Positions 24,919-32,814 of a stretch of 37,011 nucleotides of DNA are shown here, one piece after another (the first letter of the stretch is position 1; each line of letters opens with the position of its first letter). The notes beneath the pieces were generated by a model that was not told where the DNA came from, did not search any database, and was given only the letters and a program-made list of their open reading frames with translations. The position numbers and the translations under genes were made by a program. This DNA is from an uncultured Bacteroidales bacterium (lineage in GTDB: Bacteria; Bacteroidota; Bacteroidia; Bacteroidales; ML635J-15). The DNA lies in assembly GCA_937899245.1 (NCBI GenBank), contig CALDKB010000045.1:1-37011 (forward strand). The letters are read 5' to 3'.

Positions 24919-25347
24919 TTATATTTCTGTTTTCTCTATTCTAAAATTAAATTCCTTCTTTATTTTGTCACGCAGCAGGTAAAGCACGAAATAATAGCCG
25001 ACAAGCAGTACTATTGCACATAATGCCGCTATTCCTTCGTTAACGCCAATTCCAACCAGCACAAAAATTCCAATTACTACCACAACAAATGGCAGTCCGT
25101 AGCCAAGAATTATTGCTTTACTGCCCATAACTCTTGTTATTGTAACCTTGACTTCGTCGCCAATTTCTATGTTTTGGTTAGGATTAATTTTGGCTTCCAC
25201 CTTTCTGCTTCCAGTGTCTGATGTGCCGCAAAGTGCTGATGCCTTGCAACTTCCACATGCCGAAGATACTTGTATTTCAACAAAGGCTACATCTCCTTCT
25301 ATCTTGGTTACTGTCCCTTTGTGAGATATTTCGGATGAACTTGCCAT
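24919..25347 (-). CDS. rseC: RseC family membrane protein (SoxR-reducing system / Rnf-associated)
   Basis: The 142-residue protein has an N-terminal cytoplasmic domain with C31-x2-C34-x5-C40, two membrane helices (about 79-97 and 103-122) and a short basic tail. RseC homologues sit with rnf genes in many bacteria; in E. coli RseC works with Rsx to keep SoxR reduced. Leading the operon here, it may help assembly or regulation of Rnf rather than SoxR. Its first 43 codons and upstream region exist again, diverged, at 28254-28391. Confidence 0.9.
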   Translation of the reverse strand: MASSSEISHKGTVTKIEGDVAFVEIQVSSACGSCKASALCGTSDTGSRKVEAKINPNQNIEIGDEVKVTITRVMGSKAIILGYGLPFVVVVIGIFVLVGIGVNEGIAALCAIVLLVGYYFVLYLLRDKIKKEFNFRIEKTEI

Positions 25348-25560
25348 TTTTTGTCTTTATTATGCTTGCAACGGTTGCAAAAGTATATTTAAAATTAAAT
25401 TTATGCAATAACAAATTTAAGGAAATTTTAATAGGGGTGGGCTAGTTGGCGTTGAAAATACGTACAGAATATTGACATCTGCCCGCTATATAATTTTTTG
25501 AACAAATTGAAAAATACAATGCGTAGAAACAATTCATTGTGTACATAATTCTATGTAACA
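25348..25560. other. Intergenic region between rseC and the T9SS-exported protein
   Basis: Apart from the rseC promoter I see no gene or clear structured element in this AT-rich stretch. Confidence 0.5.
25378..25408 (-). promoter_or_regulatory. Promoter of the rseC-rnfBCDGEA operon
   Basis: On the minus strand TTG (25408-25406), 20 bases, then TACTTTTG (25385-25378). The start codon at 25347 leaves a short leader of about 25 bases. Confidence 0.75.
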
Positions 25561-25590
25561 AAAAAAGCCCGGCAATTGCCGGACTTTTAT
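25561..25590 (-). terminator. Terminator after the 755-residue secreted protein gene
   Basis: CCGGCAATTGCCGG is a perfect palindrome inside a longer stem, flanked by A6 on one side and T4 on the other. It lies just past the stop at 25611. Confidence 0.8.
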
Positions 25591-25610
25591 CGTATTTTTT
25601 TTGCCGATTT

Positions 25611-27878
25611 CTATTTCTTTACAAACCTTCGCTGGCAGAGCGTAGCCGAAGCCGCGTGGATGCGTACCACATACACCCCTGCCTTCAAATCTTCCACATC
25701 ACAAACTACATTATCTGCGTTCACCTCAATCCTCTTTACCACCTGTCCCATCACATTCACAATCTCGATTTCCGAAATTGGTTCCGATGATGTGATGTTG
25801 AGAATGTCGGTGGCTGGATTTGGGAATATTGAAATCTCCGCCGTGCCGTTCTGCGAAATTCCGCTTAGGATGTTCAGGTGTAGCGTTACGATAGAATCAC
25901 AGCCGTTTGCTGCAGTAAAATTCTGTGTGTAGTCGCCAGTTTCGGTGTATTCGGTGCCGTTCCAAATGTAGGGACTGTTGGCAGTTTCGGTGAAACTGTA
26001 ATGAACGGAATTGTTTATGGTAAGGTGCAGAGTTACAATGCTGTCGCAACCGTTGGCGGCAGTGAGAACCTGTACATAGTCGCCATCCGATGTATATGAA
26101 ATTCCTTCCCATTCGTAACTGTCGCATGCTGTGACACTAAAACTGGAAACAACTCCGCACTGGTCAATTAAATTCATAACACGCGAAAACGAATAACCTG
26201 CCAAATAAACAGTGATAGTATCTATTCCTGATGCAAGAATAGTAGCATTTCCTCTTGTTATTGCAAGAAGATTATCAGATAACCATGTAACCTCGTTTTC
26301 TGTGCCCACGGTAAAATCATACTGTACAAGGTTTAGGTTGTCGTAACTAGCATTGCTTTCTCCATACAAGTAAATCGGAGTGGCGAAAAGCATTGCAAGC
26401 GAATCATTTTCCAAGCCAAGCGGAATAGGATAGCGACCTTCGGCGTAACTCCAACCATTACCAAGCATAGCGCGGAGTTCGTGAGTGTCACCTGTAAGTT
26501 GCATGGTCAAACGCCCCTCGGCCTGACCAATTATATCTTCAACAGTGTCTCTAACCATTTGCTTGTCGTAATAATTTGATGACATAGTTATATTGTCACC
26601 ATTAACCGCGCGTACCATATTACTTCCTCCATATACGCTCAAGCAATTTCTTACTTCGGCACCTAAGGCATTTTCAGATGCTAATATATTGCCGTATCCC
26701 TGAATCTCACCAGCATTGTAGCAGTTTTGGACATTTACCATCCCAAATACATTACCGACAATGCCACCTATCATACCGCCATTGTAAAGTTTCCCATAAT
26801 TTGCACAGTTCTCAACATTCACATTTGCCTGATTTGGATAGTAGCGATTCCCGCCATATATGCCACCGACTGTATGAAATTTTTCGGAAACAATTGTGCC
26901 GTAGTTCTGGCAATTTCTTATGACATTGTTGGAATATTCTGCATAAGCAACAATCCCCCCCACAGAGAAATCTTCATAGTTGTGCATATCAATTAATTGC
27001 GCTATTTCATTTTGGTTGCGCGTATAGATATTGCCATAATTTATACAGTTTTCTATTAATGTATTCCCATCATCATCTCCCGCAACAATTGTGCATATTC
27101 CAGCTGCTACAACAGCATTATATATGTTTCCATAATTTTTGCAATTCCTAACAATACCACCAGCCCAACATGATTGACAAATCGCACCGCCACAAATAGA
27201 AGAAGCATATATGTCGGCATAATTTATGCAATTTTCTATAGTGCCTGAATTTGCATCGGCAAAGCGAGCACTTACATAACCCGTATGAATATTATCCGAC
27301 CAAATAGGAGATAGTTGACTATAACTATAGTTTATGCAGTTTGATATTTTTCCATTCCCCCAAATTTCTCCAATTAAATAAAAATTATGGTAAATTTCTC
27401 CAGACATAACTAACGAATCGATTGTTCCTTCAAGTTGATGTATTAAATACCTATTATCTACATTGTTACTTATCGAATCGCTTCCATCGGCAATGAAAAC
27501 TAAAGAATGCCCTTTCCCGTTAAAATGTCCATAAAAATCACCCGCCAATATTTCTCCAATTTCTGCATTGGGAATAGAAATATCATTTGAAAGGATATAA
27601 TTACTATGTCTATAATATGAACCTATGTCTGCATTTCCGCTTGTTGTCGCCAATTTAAAATCTTTAAGGTCTTGCAGTGTGCTTATAATATATGGGGCAT
27701 CTTCGCCACCATTGCCACCAGAGAAAGTGAACTGTGAGAATACATATACTGGAGCAACAATGAAATGCACAAGAAAAATTATGTATTTGTATTTATCCAT
27801 AAAGCGATTATAACTGTGTTGACCAAATGCAAGACCGCTTACCAAAGCGCACATTGCCAAAAGTATAAATTTTCTCAT
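25611..27878 (-). CDS. Large secreted protein with GLUG-like repeats and T9SS type A sorting domain
   Basis: The 755-residue frame begins with two signal peptides in a row: residues 1-20 (MRKFILLAMCALVSGLAFGQ) and, from Met27, a second hydrophobic leader ending VFSQ. The mature part contains many short repeats of the form NCxNYGxI...GGI (about 150-390), resembling GLUG-type repeats of adhesins and surface proteins. Two copies of a module ending AANGCDSIVTLHL follow (about 575-665). The C-terminus has IFPNPATDILNI, a GQVVKR turn and a final GVYVVRI...RRFVKK, the T9SS type A sorting signal. It is therefore probably exported by T9SS and anchored or released at the surface. Substrate or ligand is unknown. 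The start could be Met27 (27800) instead of 27878. Confidence 0.88.
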   Translation of the reverse strand: MRKFILLAMCALVSGLAFGQHSYNRFMDKYKYIIFLVHFIVAPVYVFSQFTFSGGNGGEDAPYIISTLQDLKDFKLATTSGNADIGSYYRHSNYILSNDISIPNAEIGEILAGDFYGHFNGKGHSLVFIADGSDSISNNVDNRYLIHQLEGTIDSLVMSGEIYHNFYLIGEIWGNGKISNCINYSYSQLSPIWSDNIHTGYVSARFADANSGTIENCINYADIYASSICGGAICQSCWAGGIVRNCKNYGNIYNAVVAAGICTIVAGDDDGNTLIENCINYGNIYTRNQNEIAQLIDMHNYEDFSVGGIVAYAEYSNNVIRNCQNYGTIVSEKFHTVGGIYGGNRYYPNQANVNVENCANYGKLYNGGMIGGIVGNVFGMVNVQNCYNAGEIQGYGNILASENALGAEVRNCLSVYGGSNMVRAVNGDNITMSSNYYDKQMVRDTVEDIIGQAEGRLTMQLTGDTHELRAMLGNGWSYAEGRYPIPLGLENDSLAMLFATPIYLYGESNASYDNLNLVQYDFTVGTENEVTWLSDNLLAITRGNATILASGIDTITVYLAGYSFSRVMNLIDQCGVVSSFSVTACDSYEWEGISYTSDGDYVQVLTAANGCDSIVTLHLTINNSVHYSFTETANSPYIWNGTEYTETGDYTQNFTAANGCDSIVTLHLNILSGISQNGTAEISIFPNPATDILNITSSEPISEIEIVNVMGQVVKRIEVNADNVVCDVEDLKAGVYVVRIHAASATLCQRRFVKK

Positions 27879-27935
27879 ACGCTAAAAGTTTTAAATTAAT
27901 AATTCGGTTTGGTGTTCCTCATAGTAAGCGATAAC

Positions 27936-27977
27936 ACTTTTCTCACCATTATTTTCTCGTCAAAGCGTGAGAAAAGT
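27936..27977. repeat. Perfect 11-bp inverted repeat in the leader of the secreted protein gene
   Basis: ACTTTTCTCAC (27936-27946) and GTGAGAAAAGT (27967-27977) are exact reverse complements with a 20-base loop. The hairpin lies between a putative promoter and the start codon, so it would form in the mRNA leader. No T-run follows on the minus strand, so it is not an obvious terminator. Confidence 0.6.
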
Positions 27978-28025
27978 TCTCTGACATATTGCACACTATG
28001 TGTTAATCTTAATATGACAACATTG

Positions 28026-28033
28026 CAAAGATA
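28026..28033 (-). promoter_or_regulatory. Putative -7 box of the secreted protein gene
   Basis: TATCTTTG on the minus strand. The nearest TTG (28051-28049) is only 15 bases upstream, so the -33 is doubtful. Transcription from here would give a leader of about 140 bases holding the inverted repeat. Confidence 0.4.
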
Positions 28034-28253
28034 AATAATTTTTGAATACAAAGTGTGCGTTAGTATATTTTTTTGCAAAAAAGCACAACATGCTAATTCT
28101 CAATACAATGCATTGAATTTTTCAAAATTATATTGATAATTGACTTTTTGAATACATTAATAGATATTTATTATATAGTTACAATTAGAAATTATAAACA
28201 AACTAAATTTAACAAAATGTATTTTTGCCAATAATGTAAAAAAAAACATTTGA

Positions 28254-28391
28254 TTAAAAGTCTGATGTGCCGCAAGGAGCTGATGCCTTGCAACTTCCAC
28301 ATGCCGAGGATACTTGTATTTCAACAAAAGCAACGTTAACTTCAATTTTTGTAACTGTAACTTTGTGCGATATTTCGGATGGTTCTGCCAT
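28254..28391 (-). pseudogene. Partial duplicate of the rseC 5' end
   Basis: Bases 28261-28391 align without gaps to 25217-25347, the first 43 codons of rseC, with about 20 differences in 131 by my hand count. The start codon and the cysteine motif C-x2-C-x5-C are kept. The frame leaves the homology with one Phe codon and stops at TAA (28254). Both membrane helices are missing. The upstream flank is also copied: a TATTTTTG box (28429-28422) remains, but the interval to the CAA of the -33 is 12 bases shorter than in the original, so the promoter is probably weak or dead. A 45-residue soluble peptide could still be made. Confidence 0.85.
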
Positions 28392-28503
28392 TTATTGTCT
28401 TTATTTTGCTTACAACGGTTGCAAAAATAAAATTATGCAATAATGAATTTAATAAAAATATCATAGGAATGTCAATTTCCTCAAAATCCTAATTAGTTTC
28501 AAT

Positions 28504-28668
28504 TTAGGATTTCCAAATGTTGGCACCAGCTCGTTGGTTTTTGCCGTGGCTTAAAGCATATCTTTCAAATGTCTTAATTCGATTTGCTTTGCGTAGACGT
28601 AATCCTTCGTCGTGTTTCAAACGAATTGCGTATCGCTCGATTTGTCCTGATATCTCAATTGCATTGCC
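28504..28668 (-). other. Start-less open frame of 54 codons, possible gene remnant
   Basis: The minus-strand frame between stops at 28669-28671 and 28504-28506 reads like a basic, helical protein (GQIERYAIRLKHDEGLRL, then TFERYALSHGKNQR) but has no ATG. Other frames across the same bases are less protein-like. I do not recognise it. It may be the tail of a lost gene. Confidence 0.3.
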
Positions 28669-28739
28669 TTATGCTTGTAAAAACACATCTTTTTTGCTAT
28701 TAATGTTTGATTCCGGAATGCTTTTTTATGCAAAATAAC

Positions 28740-28747
28740 TACCTTTG
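28740..28747 (+). promoter_or_regulatory. -7 box directly before the next gene
   Basis: TACCTTTG ends eight bases before the ATG at 28756. Initiation would fall at or within a few bases of the start codon, giving a leaderless or nearly leaderless mRNA. No good -33 is present. Confidence 0.45.
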
Positions 28748-28755
28748 CTTTCCGT

Positions 28756-29394
28756 ATGGAAGAGAAGAAGATAATACCGCTTTTGCCAAAATTCGACACG
28801 ACATTTTTCGAGCGATATGCTAAGGTCGTGCTAGTGGACCTGCTTGGCGAAAAATATGTGAATCTGGTCAATCGCGACCGTCCTGATCTTCAGGATGAGG
28901 GTGCGGGAATAGGAATCGAGGTTACGCGTGCCCTTGAGGAAAGGCGCGAAGAGGCGGTGTCGCTAATATGCGACTTGTCGGGTAGCGACGAAGATATTTC
29001 CGACTGCGATATGGACAAGATTGGGCGTTTCGGGTATAGTTATGGTCTGCATCGTCGAATGTTGGGAATGCACGAAAGGGAATATTGGTCGCTGGCTTTT
29101 CCTTTGAGGCGTATTATAGAAAGCAAGGTAATGAAGGTGTCGAACGGTTTTTATGGTTCGTTTGCTGAATTCGGACTGTTTGTTTTCTCTCGTGACGAAC
29201 TGACAATCGACCAAGCAACCGATGCTATGGATTATGCAATTGATATTCAGCGAAATTTGCAAATTAAATACTTCACAATGTTTGTGTTCGACACTCATTC
29301 GCTATTTGTTTGCGACCTCGTGTGCGACATCATTACGCAAATTGCTGTAACCGTAGAGCAGTGTGAATCGTATTATGAGGAATCGTTGAAATAA
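28756..29394 (+). CDS. Conserved-looking hypothetical protein, 212 residues
   Basis: I do not recognise this protein. It is soluble and acidic, without signal peptide or membrane helix. Near the N-terminus RPDLQDEGAGIGIEVTRA (42-59) resembles the core of a PD-(D/E)XK nuclease fold (Asp44, Glu55), but Thr57 stands where Lys is expected, so activity is doubtful. The middle has a Cys/Asp-rich segment (CDLSGSDEDISDCDMDK) and the C-terminal half is predicted mixed alpha/beta. It stands alone on the plus strand between the rseC fragment and a lipoprotein gene. Confidence 0.6.
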   Translation: MEEKKIIPLLPKFDTTFFERYAKVVLVDLLGEKYVNLVNRDRPDLQDEGAGIGIEVTRALEERREEAVSLICDLSGSDEDISDCDMDKIGRFGYSYGLHRRMLGMHEREYWSLAFPLRRIIESKVMKVSNGFYGSFAEFGLFVFSRDELTIDQATDAMDYAIDIQRNLQIKYFTMFVFDTHSLFVCDLVCDIITQIAVTVEQCESYYEESLK

Positions 29395-29466
29395 TTTTTT
29401 CCTCATTCCGATGAAAACATTATTTTTGCACCGCTAAAAAGAATGTTGAACTTAAAGTATTATTAA

Positions 29467-29913
29467 ATGAAAAAGAGTATTTTCTTGATGATTTTTGCAG
29501 CTGCATTTGCTTTTGCATCTTGTGGTTCTATGTCTAATGTTGCTTCTTCCGACGCTGTTGCCAAGACTGCTGGAACTTCTTGCGGTTCGTCGCTTGTAAA
29601 CCTTTACAAGTCTTACAAGGCTGCCGGCAACAAGGTTAACATGAACGATGCTTCAGTGCTTACCAACGCTATCGCTTTGTCTACAAGCATTTCGGGCTTG
29701 AAGCAGAACGGCAAGGACTCTAACTACCGCAAGGCATACATTGCCGGAATGCTTCTTGGTGGTTCTGGTATTCTTACCGAAACAAAGGCAGCAAACGTTT
29801 ATGATGGTTTAGTTACATCAACTAACGCTTTGTCAAACATTAACACATCGTCGAGTGCAACCACTTTGACGACAGCAGCAAATGCTCTTAGCACAATTCT
29901 CGGATTGTTCTAA
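29467..29913 (+). CDS. Small putative lipoprotein
   Basis: The 148-residue product has a clear lipoprotein signal peptide, MKKSIFLMIFAAAFAFASC, with lipidated Cys at 19. The mature part is Ser/Thr/Ala/Asn-rich with small hydrophobic stretches (AYIAGMLLGGSG) and no motif I know. Codons are strongly biased to AAC, AAG and GCT, which suggests high expression. TATTTTTG at 29421-29428 may be its -7 box. A strong terminator follows, so it is probably monocistronic. Function unknown. Confidence 0.8.
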   Translation: MKKSIFLMIFAAAFAFASCGSMSNVASSDAVAKTAGTSCGSSLVNLYKSYKAAGNKVNMNDASVLTNAIALSTSISGLKQNGKDSNYRKAYIAGMLLGGSGILTETKAANVYDGLVTSTNALSNINTSSSATTLTTAANALSTILGLF

Positions 29914-29928
29914 TTGATATTTGGACAA

Positions 29929-29970
29929 AAAATAAATGGGGGCGGAAATTTTTTCGCCCCCATTTATTTT
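29929..29970 (+). terminator. Strong terminator after the lipoprotein gene
   Basis: AAATAAATGGGGGCG (29929-29943) pairs perfectly with CGCCCCCATTTATTT (29955-29969). The run of T inside the arm and after it fits an intrinsic terminator. Confidence 0.9.
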
Positions 29971-30004
29971 ATCATGCGCTATGTAGAATGTCAATTGAAA
30001 AAAT

Positions 30005-30012
30005 TATCTTTG
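30005..30012 (+). promoter_or_regulatory. -7 box of the zinc-ribbon gene
   Basis: TATCTTTG, 24 bases before the ATG at 30036. No matching -33 is obvious. Confidence 0.45.
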
Positions 30013-30035
30013 TGGGACGCATGTAAAAATAATAT

Positions 30036-30233
30036 ATGGAAACAAAAGTCAACAATCCACTGGTAGTTCGCTGTCCGAATTGCAATGGTGAGCAGAGTTT
30101 CAATATCGTGAACCAAAAATACGAGTGTAGTCATTGCGGTAGTACTACAAAACTGGCACAGCATAAATCGGAGTTCCGTAGCTGGCGTACATTGCAGCAG
30201 AATAATGTGCGTAGTAGGCGCGTTAATTCATGA
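30036..30233 (+). CDS. Small zinc-ribbon protein
   Basis: The 65-residue protein has C13-P-N-C16 and C31-S-H-C34, a two-knuckle zinc ribbon, followed by a basic Arg/Gln/Ser tail. No catalytic domain is attached. Such small ribbons may bind nucleic acid or protein; nothing in the neighbourhood tells which. The upstream -7 box and terminator on the left suggest its own transcript. Confidence 0.65.
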   Translation: METKVNNPLVVRCPNCNGEQSFNIVNQKYECSHCGSTTKLAQHKSEFRSWRTLQQNNVRSRRVNS

Positions 30234-30281
30234 AGAATAGTAGGAGCGCAGATGCTGATTCGTTTCGGCACCTGTAACCGA

Positions 30282-30716
30282 CTATTTTTTACCGGTATGT
30301 CCGAATCCGCCTGCTCCGCGTTCGGTTTCGTTCAGTTCCTCAACCTGAATCCATTCAGCTTGCTCGTGGCGTGCAATTACCATCTGGCAGATGCGTTCGC
30401 CGTGCTCTATGCTGAAGTCCTCGTTCGAGAGGTTGATGAGTATTACGCCGATTTCGCCACGGTAGTCGGCATCAATAGTGCCAGGCGTGTTTAGAACGGT
30501 AATTCCATGCTTTAGTGCAAGTCCGCTGCGTGGTCGAATTTGTGCTTCGTAGCCCTCGGGAAGTTCGATGAAGAGTCCTGTCGGGATAAGTTTGCGTTCG
30601 AATGGCTTCAGAACTACTGGTTCTGCAAGGTTGGCACGCAGGTCAATCCCTGCCGATTGTGTGGTGGCGTATTGTGGCAACTGATTTGTCGATTTGTTTA
30701 CTATTCTTATTTTCAT
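30282..30716 (-). CDS. dut: dUTP diphosphatase (dUTPase)
   Basis: The 144-residue enzyme hydrolyses dUTP to dUMP, keeping uracil out of DNA and supplying dTMP synthesis. All five trimeric dUTPase motifs are visible: AGIDLRA (22-28), RPRSGLA (61-67), NTPGTIDADYRGE (76-88), GERICQMVIA (106-115) and RGAGGFGHTG (133-142). In the last, His replaces the common Ser. It follows the flippase gene by four bases, so they probably share a transcript. Confidence 0.96.
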   Translation of the reverse strand: MKIRIVNKSTNQLPQYATTQSAGIDLRANLAEPVVLKPFERKLIPTGLFIELPEGYEAQIRPRSGLALKHGITVLNTPGTIDADYRGEIGVILINLSNEDFSIEHGERICQMVIARHEQAEWIQVEELNETERGAGGFGHTGKK

Positions 30717-30720
30717 GTCG

Positions 30721-32235
30721 TTATCGTTTTAAAATCTTCCTTTTTACACTCGAAACCACACCTTTCACCAGTGCGCGTTCGTTATACATCACAACGGCAA
30801 TGTATACAAGGAATAGTATTGTGTTTACTATTAAAGTCAGTGCTATGCTGTCGGGATATAGGTATTCCTTCATGTATTTGCTTGCAAAGAAAATGACTAA
30901 TGCGAGAGCAAAGTATCCAATTATAGGCATCAGCTTGTATGGAACAGGATTTTTCTTCTGCCCGAGGATATATGATATTACCATGCATATTCCGTATCCG
31001 GCAAATCCGCCCCAAGCGCAGGCCATGTAGCCGAATTGCGGCACGAAGATGAAGTTGATAGCAAGTAGGGCGGCGCATCCGATGCTCGATATTATTGCGC
31101 CCCAGTAGGTTTGGTCGTTTAGCTTGTACCAGAACGACAAGTTGAAGTATATTCCCATGAAAATTTCGGCCATCATTACTATTGGTACAGCATCGAGACC
31201 CTCCCAGTAGTCGCTCTTGATGATGTATTTCAGTATGTCGATGTACGCCATTACAGCAACGAAGGCCAGAAGTGTAAATATGACGAAATATTTCATCACT
31301 TTTGCTTGCATTTCTTTGCTTTTCTTCGCCTCTTCCTTGTGTTCGCCGAAAACAAAAGGCTCGTATGCGTAGCGGAACGCCTGTGTTATCATTGCCATGA
31401 TCATCGCAATCTTGACGCATGCTCCGTATATTCCAAGTTGTATTTCTCCTTCTTGTCCCGGTACTATGAAACGGTAGCAAATTTTGTCGGCGACTTGGTT
31501 CATGATGCCGATTATGCCGAACAGTAGAAGCGGCCATGCATAAGTCCACATTTGTCTCATTAGCTTCGGGTCGAAGCCGTAGCGAAGGTTTTTCAGTTCG
31601 GGTACGAATCCAAGTGTTATGAGCGAGGTGCAAATGAGGTTTACCACGAAAATGTAGCCGACCTGATATGTTGGATCGTACCAGCCCATTAGCGATGGTA
31701 AGCATTCCTTAAGACTTGGTGCGGCAAGGAAGATAAATAGGTTCATTCCAATGTTAAGGAAGATGAACAGAAGCTTTAGCGCTGCAAATTTTATCGGGCG
31801 TTTCTGGTAGCGCAGGTATGCAAACAGTATCGCTTGGAATGCATCTATTGCTACAACTATCGCCATCATCTCAATATATTCGGGATGGTCGATGTAGCCA
31901 AGCGCATTGGAAATAGGCGACAGTAGGGCGGTGCATAGAGCAATGAAAATGAGCGAAACTCCGCCGACGGATATTAGCGATGTGGAGAATGTCCTTTTCG
32001 GGTCAACTCCGTCCTTGTTGGCAAAGCGGAAGAATGTGGTTTCCATGCCGAATGTCAGCAGGACAAGTATAAAGGCTGTGTAGGCGTATATGTTGGTTAC
32101 AACGCCGTAGCCGCCCGACTCTGCTGTAATTTTGTAGGTATATAACGGAACAAGGAGGTAGTTCAGGAATCTTCCGATGATGCTGCTAAGCCCGTATATC
32201 GCAGTGTCTCCAACAAGTCTTTTCAGTTTGCCCAT
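30721..32235 (-). CDS. Polysaccharide/lipid-linked oligosaccharide flippase (Wzx-type, MOP superfamily)
   Basis: From the ATG at 32235 the product has 504 residues with about 12-14 membrane helices; upstream in-frame TTG 32277 is unlikely. The start GKLKRLVGDTAIYGLSSIIG with NYLLVPLYT is the typical first helix of Wzx/polysaccharide biosynthesis exporters. Such proteins flip lipid-linked sugar units to the periplasm. No glycosyltransferases are adjacent, so it may serve a glycan encoded elsewhere; the CapD-type enzyme at 6395-8284 could feed the same pathway, which is speculation. Confidence 0.88.
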   Translation of the reverse strand: MGKLKRLVGDTAIYGLSSIIGRFLNYLLVPLYTYKITAESGGYGVVTNIYAYTAFILVLLTFGMETTFFRFANKDGVDPKRTFSTSLISVGGVSLIFIALCTALLSPISNALGYIDHPEYIEMMAIVVAIDAFQAILFAYLRYQKRPIKFAALKLLFIFLNIGMNLFIFLAAPSLKECLPSLMGWYDPTYQVGYIFVVNLICTSLITLGFVPELKNLRYGFDPKLMRQMWTYAWPLLLFGIIGIMNQVADKICYRFIVPGQEGEIQLGIYGACVKIAMIMAMITQAFRYAYEPFVFGEHKEEAKKSKEMQAKVMKYFVIFTLLAFVAVMAYIDILKYIIKSDYWEGLDAVPIVMMAEIFMGIYFNLSFWYKLNDQTYWGAIISSIGCAALLAINFIFVPQFGYMACAWGGFAGYGICMVISYILGQKKNPVPYKLMPIIGYFALALVIFFASKYMKEYLYPDSIALTLIVNTILFLVYIAVVMYNERALVKGVVSSVKRKILKR

Positions 32236-32330
32236 AGTCTGAAATCTTATCTTGTGTATATGCAAAAAAGAACACAATCATCCAAATTAATGGATAATCA
32301 TGCTCGACAAAAACAATAAAATTATTATTA

Positions 32331-32492
32331 CTATCTTCTTTTATGTCTTGGTTCGTCAGAAACTGTAAGTTTCTTTCTGCCCTTAGCTCTTCTTCTTGCC
32401 AAAACCTTGCGTCCTTCAACGGTTGACATTCTTTCTCTGAAACCATGTTTGTTTCTTCTTTTTCTCTGTGAAGGTTGAAATGTTCTTTTCAT
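32331..32492 (-). CDS. rpmH: 50S ribosomal protein L34
   Basis: This 53-residue, highly basic protein begins MKRTFQPSQRKRRNKHGFRE and continues RMSTVEGRKVLARRRAKGRK, which is the L34 family end to end. It is part of the large ribosomal subunit. The flippase gene follows 95 bases downstream on the same strand. A very good promoter lies upstream. Confidence 0.97.
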   Translation of the reverse strand: MKRTFQPSQRKRRNKHGFRERMSTVEGRKVLARRRAKGRKKLTVSDEPRHKRR

Positions 32493-32549
32493 CGCCTTAT
32501 AATATTATATGTTTTACAATTAAGTTTTCTTTCCGTAAAAATCGGACTG

Positions 32550-32580
32550 CAAAAGTACTGCTATTTTTTTATTTACACAA
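32550..32580 (-). promoter_or_regulatory. Promoter of rpmH
   Basis: On the minus strand TTG (32580-32578), 20 bases, then TACTTTTG (32557-32550), both matching the Bacteroidota consensus. The leader to the ATG at 32492 is about 50 bases. Confidence 0.8.
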
Positions 32581-32814
32581 AATTTTGTTCATATTTTTTG
32601 CGTAAAGATTCAATTGGGTGTTAATGCTTTGTGAATCAGTTTTATACTTAAGCTTCGTGGTAACTAATTTGTTTCTATGGCTTTGCCCGGTTACGTTTCC
32701 CTGCGACACCCAGAGCCTGTCGAAGGGCTCCGTTTGAAGATTGCCATGTGATGGATTAATTACATGGCTGACGCCATAGGCGAAGAATGGTTCGATGTCT
32801 ATCCTCCTCCATTC
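32581..32814. other. Intergenic region with a REP-like hairpin
   Basis: GAGCC (32713-32717) and GGCTC (32726-32730) enclose TGTCGAAG. The core resembles short dispersed palindromes found between genes in many bacteria. I see no other copy in this window and no gene in this stretch. Confidence 0.35.

Noticed and set aside
28517..28738. Plus-strand frame of 73 codons
   Set aside because: Composition is not protein-like and it overlaps the more plausible minus-strand remnant; no promoter or family support.
32713..32730. REP-like palindrome as a mobile element
   Set aside because: Only one copy in the window and a 5-bp stem; kept as a minor feature without an element claim.
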